From Actinomycetes bacterium (GTDB taxonomy: Bacteria > Actinomycetota > Acidimicrobiia > Acidimicrobiales > RAAP-2), in NCBI GenBank assembly GCA_021791615.1, contig JAJYWG010000447.1, positions 1 to 7,210 of the forward strand: DNA of 7,210 bases, in the 5' to 3' direction. The first letter of the stretch is position 1, and each line of letters starts with the position of its first letter. Below are positions 5,188-7,210 of the stretch, in pieces. Both the position numbers and the translations under genes were made by a program. The notes under the pieces are model-generated. The model did not search any database. It had not been told where the DNA came from and saw only the letters and a program-made list of their open reading frames with translations.

Positions 5188-6180
5188 ATGGCCTTCATCC
5201 ACAGGGGCCCGGTGGCCTCATGTCCTGGGTCCCGTCGACTCAGGAGGTATGCCACGACCACCGCCACCTCGACCGCTGTCGTCGTCTACGATCCTGGCCT
5301 GGTCGATCCGGAACATGTCGCGCTTGAGGGGTTCCTCGGAGGCTACCGGGGCCTCACTCGCGACGCCTGCGCGCTTGATCTCCGCCAGTTCGTCGCCTTC
5401 TGCAGGCTGCGCCACCTCCGGCTGTTTGAGGTTCGCCGTGGCGACATTGAGACCTTCGGACGTGAGCTGGAGGCTCGAGGTCGTGCAACGGCGACGATCG
5501 CCCGGCGGCTGTGCACGATCACCGGCTTCTACCGCTACGCCGAAGAGGAAGGCCTTATGGCTCATTCCCCGGCAGTTCATGTCCGCCGCCCCAGGATCGA
5601 CTACGAGTCCCACGTCATTGGCCTGGACCGCAACGCGGTCGGTGCCCTGCTCGTCGCCGCGGGACTCGGCCCCGCCGCCGAGCACGCGCTCATCTCGCTC
5701 CTCGCGCTCAACGGGCTCCGGGTCTCCGAAGCGACCGGGGCGAACATCGAGGCGCTCGGCCAGGATCGAGGGCACCGAACGCTGACCATCGTCCGCAAGG
5801 GCGGCAAGACCGTCACCATCCCCCTCGCGCCACGCACCGCCCGCGCCGTCGACCTGGCCGTCGGTGAGCGAGCCGCCGGCCCGATCTTCACCGCCACCGG
5901 TGGTCACCGCCTCGACCGCCACGGCGCAGCTCGCATCGTCCGGCGTGTCGCCCGCCGGGCTGGCATCGTCAAGCCGATCGGCCCCCACACGCTTCGACAC
6001 GCGTTGATCACCGCCGCCCTCGACGCAGGCGTCCCGTTGCGCGACGTGCAAGAAGCCGCCTCCCACGCCGACCCGCGCACGACCATGCGCACGACCATGC
6101 GCTACGACCGGGCACGGGTCTCTCTCGACCGTCACGCCACCTATGTTGTGTCCACCTACATCGCAGGGGCTGCCCGCTGA
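5188..6180 (+). CDS. Tyrosine recombinase/integrase (Xer-like), with altered active-site spacing
   Basis: A site-specific DNA recombinase of the phage-integrase/Xer family, which cuts and rejoins DNA through a covalent phosphotyrosine. From ATG 5188 it has 330 aa. The N-terminal core-binding SAM-like domain covers about 42-130 (FLGGYRGLTRDACALDLRQF, RRLCTITGFYRYAEEEGL). The catalytic domain covers about 145-325: R178 in NGLRVSEATG, K204/K207 in RKGGKT, H267 and R270 in HTLRH, H293 in SHADP, Y306 in MRYDRAR. A 12-bp tandem duplication adds four residues between H293 and Y306, making the spacing 13 instead of the usual 9, so activity is doubtful. The start is uncertain: ATG 5188 has no good ribosome binding site, whereas AGGAGGT (5242-5248) precedes an in-frame ACG at 5254 that would give 308 aa, close to family length. 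No excisionase, phage or transposon gene is nearby. Confidence 0.87.
   Translation: MAFIHRGPVASCPGSRRLRRYATTTATSTAVVVYDPGLVDPEHVALEGFLGGYRGLTRDACALDLRQFVAFCRLRHLRLFEVRRGDIETFGRELEARGRATATIARRLCTITGFYRYAEEEGLMAHSPAVHVRRPRIDYESHVIGLDRNAVGALLVAAGLGPAAEHALISLLALNGLRVSEATGANIEALGQDRGHRTLTIVRKGGKTVTIPLAPRTARAVDLAVGERAAGPIFTATGGHRLDRHGAARIVRRVARRAGIVKPIGPHTLRHALITAALDAGVPLRDVQEAASHADPRTTMRTTMRYDRARVSLDRHATYVVSTYIAGAAR
5242..5248 (+). promoter_or_regulatory. Perfect Shine-Dalgarno sequence inside the 5' part of the recombinase frame
   Basis: AGGAGGT is fully complementary to the 16S rRNA 3' end. Five bases after it, in the recombinase frame, lies ACG (5254-5256). The ATG at 5249 directly abuts the site and is in another frame (+1), so it is too close to serve well and would not make the recombinase. 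Confidence 0.5.
6075..6102 (+). repeat. 12-bp tandem duplication inside the recombinase catalytic domain
   Basis: CGCACGACCATG occurs at 6076-6087 and again at 6088-6099; the period-12 match extends over 6075-6102. It is in frame and repeats residues RTTM, giving RTTMRTTMRY where relatives have RTTMRY. Confidence 0.9.
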
Positions 6181-6189
6181 CCCGGCATT

Positions 6190-6221
6190 CTGGGCGCCAG
6201 CCCTGACCTCCTGGCGCCCAG
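6190..6221. terminator. Strong 11-bp inverted repeat after the recombinase, possible terminator or pseudoknot
   Basis: CTGGGCGCCAG (6190-6200), loop of 10 bases, CTGGCGCCCAG (6211-6221), beginning nine bases after the recombinase stop. There is no T-run. The loop segment CTGACC (6203-6208) is complementary to GGTCAG (6222-6227) directly after the stem, so a pseudoknot is possible on the transcript. It could end transcription from either of the two convergent genes. Confidence 0.5.
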
Positions 6222-6266
6222 GGTCAGCGGCCGGCAAGGATGCAGATCGCCGACTAGGCGCTGAAG

Positions 6267-6301
6267 CCGGCCCTCCTCTGGCGACGTTGGGGGAGGGCCG
6301 G
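6267..6301. terminator. 10-bp inverted repeat between convergent genes, probable bidirectional terminator
   Basis: CCGGCCCTCC (6267-6276), 15-base loop, GGAGGGCCGG (6292-6301). It lies 29 bases past the stop of the minus-strand reductase and 86 past the stop of the recombinase. No T-run is present on either strand, which is common for G+C-rich actinobacteria. Confidence 0.5.
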
Positions 6302-6330
6302 AACCGCAGTTCGGCGTCGTGCCCACGGGT

Positions 6331-7114
6331 TCAACTCGCACCGCGGGCGGACCATCCGCCGTCGGAGGCGATCGTCTGACCGGTGACCCAGTCGGCTTCG
6401 TCGCTACAAAGCCAGGCGACGAGACGTGCTGCATCCTCAGGCCGTCCCCAACGGCCCATCGGCATGGCGGCCTCAACCCGGCGACGCAAGTCGCCGGTGG
6501 CGTGGCCGGTGTCGTTCGGACCTGGGTTGACGCAGTTGATCGTGATGCCACGCGGCGCCAGCTCCACCGCAAGCGTGGCGGTGAGTTGCTGGACCACGGC
6601 CTTCGACGCGATGTAGGGCAGCTCGGACGGCATGGCGCCGTGGTACTGCCCGGACGTGAAGGTCACGATTCGGCCGCCGGTGCCCCCCTGGTGCTGCTCG
6701 AGGAAGTAGCGAATCAACAGCAGTGTCGCCGGGCGTTGATGGCGAAGCAGAGGTCGAGTTCGTCGGCGGTCAACTCCAGCAGCGACTGATCGGTGCTGCG
6801 CGCGTGATTCGCGACCAAGATGTCGATGGGGCCGATGGCGCTGGTCGCCGCCCGTACTACCTCGGCGGGCGCCTGCGGGTCGGTGAAATCAGCAGAGAGG
6901 TAGTCGACCTCGCCGCCGGCAGCTCGCAGCTCGTCCCGGATACCCTCACCGCCGGCCGGGTCGGCTCCCCAAGGTTGAGATGCGTCGTGGGCCGACCAAC
7001 CGGTGAGAAACAACTTCGTCCCGTTCGCCGCGGGTGGCGGGCAACCGCCGCCCCGATGCCGCCGGAGCGGCTCACGCCGGTGACCAAAGCGGACCGACAG
7101 ATCAGGGTTGACAC
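6331..7114 (-). pseudogene. Short-chain dehydrogenase/reductase, broken by two single-base frameshifts
   Basis: This would be an NAD(P)-dependent oxidoreductase with a classical SDR Rossmann fold, related to FabG/YwfH-type reductases; the substrate is unknown. Reading leftward, GTG 7114-7112 starts a frame with the cofactor motif TGVSRSGGIG, which runs out of register near 7032-7034. The next frame carries KLFLTGWSAHDASQPWGADP, the ANHARS motif and FAINAR, and ends near 6729-6733. The third carries FTSGQYHG, YIASK, NPGPNDTG, GRWGRPEDAARL and SDGGWS, ending at TGA 6333-6331. Adding one base at each break gives exactly 262 codons (261 aa), with catalytic N127, S155, Y168 and K172 all present and no stop codon. 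Both lesions are therefore either very recent or sequencing errors. The start is supported by a -10 box (TACACT) seven bases upstream. Confidence 0.85.
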
Positions 7115-7121
7115 CGCCTGA

Positions 7122-7127
7122 AGTGTA
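7122..7127 (-). promoter_or_regulatory. TANNNT -10 box of the reductase, probable leaderless promoter
   Basis: On the minus strand TACACT is followed by seven bases and then GTG (7114-7112). There is no ribosome binding site. No good -35 box is seen. Confidence 0.45.
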
Positions 7128-7161
7128 CGACGCGCAGCAGCGCGGACATCCTGACTACGGG

Positions 7162-7181
7162 CGGGAGCCGTCCGGCTCCCG
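7162..7181. terminator. 8-bp hairpin upstream of the reductase
   Basis: CGGGAGCC (7162-7169), loop GTCC, GGCTCCCG (7174-7181). It is compact and G+C-rich. Its place upstream of the minus-strand gene suggests it ends transcription of a gene beyond the right edge of the window; no T-run follows. Confidence 0.45.
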
Positions 7182-7210
7182 TTCCCTCGCACAGCTACCG
7201 ATCGACGGCT

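Noticed and set aside
4772..5188. Minus-strand frame with a CxxC-containing segment resembling a zinc ribbon
   Set aside because: The CIRCGGYLTANRAY segment caught the eye, but only one cysteine pair is present, the surrounding sequence is Arg-rich and the frame overlaps the YdeI-like gene antisense.
4799..5785. Plus-strand open frame overlapping the recombinase 5' half
   Set aside because: It is out of frame with the recombinase and low-complexity (Ser/Pro/Arg-rich), with no domain. An ATG in this frame at 5249 abuts AGGAGGT but is too close to it.
1..7210. tRNA genes, CRISPR array, complete insertion sequence or prophage
   Set aside because: No T-loop plus acceptor-stem pattern, no regularly spaced repeats, no transposase and no phage structural genes were seen. 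The recombinase alone does not show a mobile element.

Overview
The window looks like G+C-rich chromosomal DNA from an actinobacterium. I infer this from the base composition, strong G/C bias at third codon positions, protein families common in Actinomycetota, and several start codons placed 6-7 bases after a TANNNT -10 box, the arrangement expected for leaderless mRNAs. I cannot name a genus. I saw no tRNA, rRNA, CRISPR array or complete transposon.

Left part (1-2313): the C-terminal half of a PiT-type inorganic phosphate transporter runs in from beyond the left edge and stops at 669. A VapBC-type toxin-antitoxin pair (996-1703) follows. A 44-bp imperfect direct repeat (39/44 identical) lies on each side of that pair, at 816-859 and 1729-1772. 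A 610-base gene-free stretch (1704-2313) then carries a run of adjacent stem-loops that no gene explains.

Middle part (2314-4853): five co-directional genes. A SigJ-like ECF sigma factor with a C-terminal SnoaL-like domain is followed closely by a DUF1059 protein and a DUF1801-like protein, probably as one operon. A PPOX-fold flavin/deazaflavin-binding protein and a small YdeI/OmpD-associated protein come next, each perhaps with its own promoter. The sigma factor may control some of these genes, but the sequence does not prove it.

Right part (4854-7210): a 334-base gene-free stretch leads into an orphan tyrosine recombinase. It has two oddities: a perfect Shine-Dalgarno sequence faces an ACG where an ATG would be expected, and a 12-bp tandem duplication moves the nucleophilic tyrosine four residues further from its partner histidine. 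A convergent short-chain dehydrogenase/reductase on the minus strand is broken by two single-base frameshifts but otherwise keeps its whole catalytic apparatus. Strong inverted repeats lie between the two convergent genes, and another lies upstream of the reductase.

I see no convincing new multi-gene system. The best leads are the repeat-bracketed toxin-antitoxin module, the structured region before the sigma factor, and the altered recombinase with the loop-to-flank pairing potential just after it.
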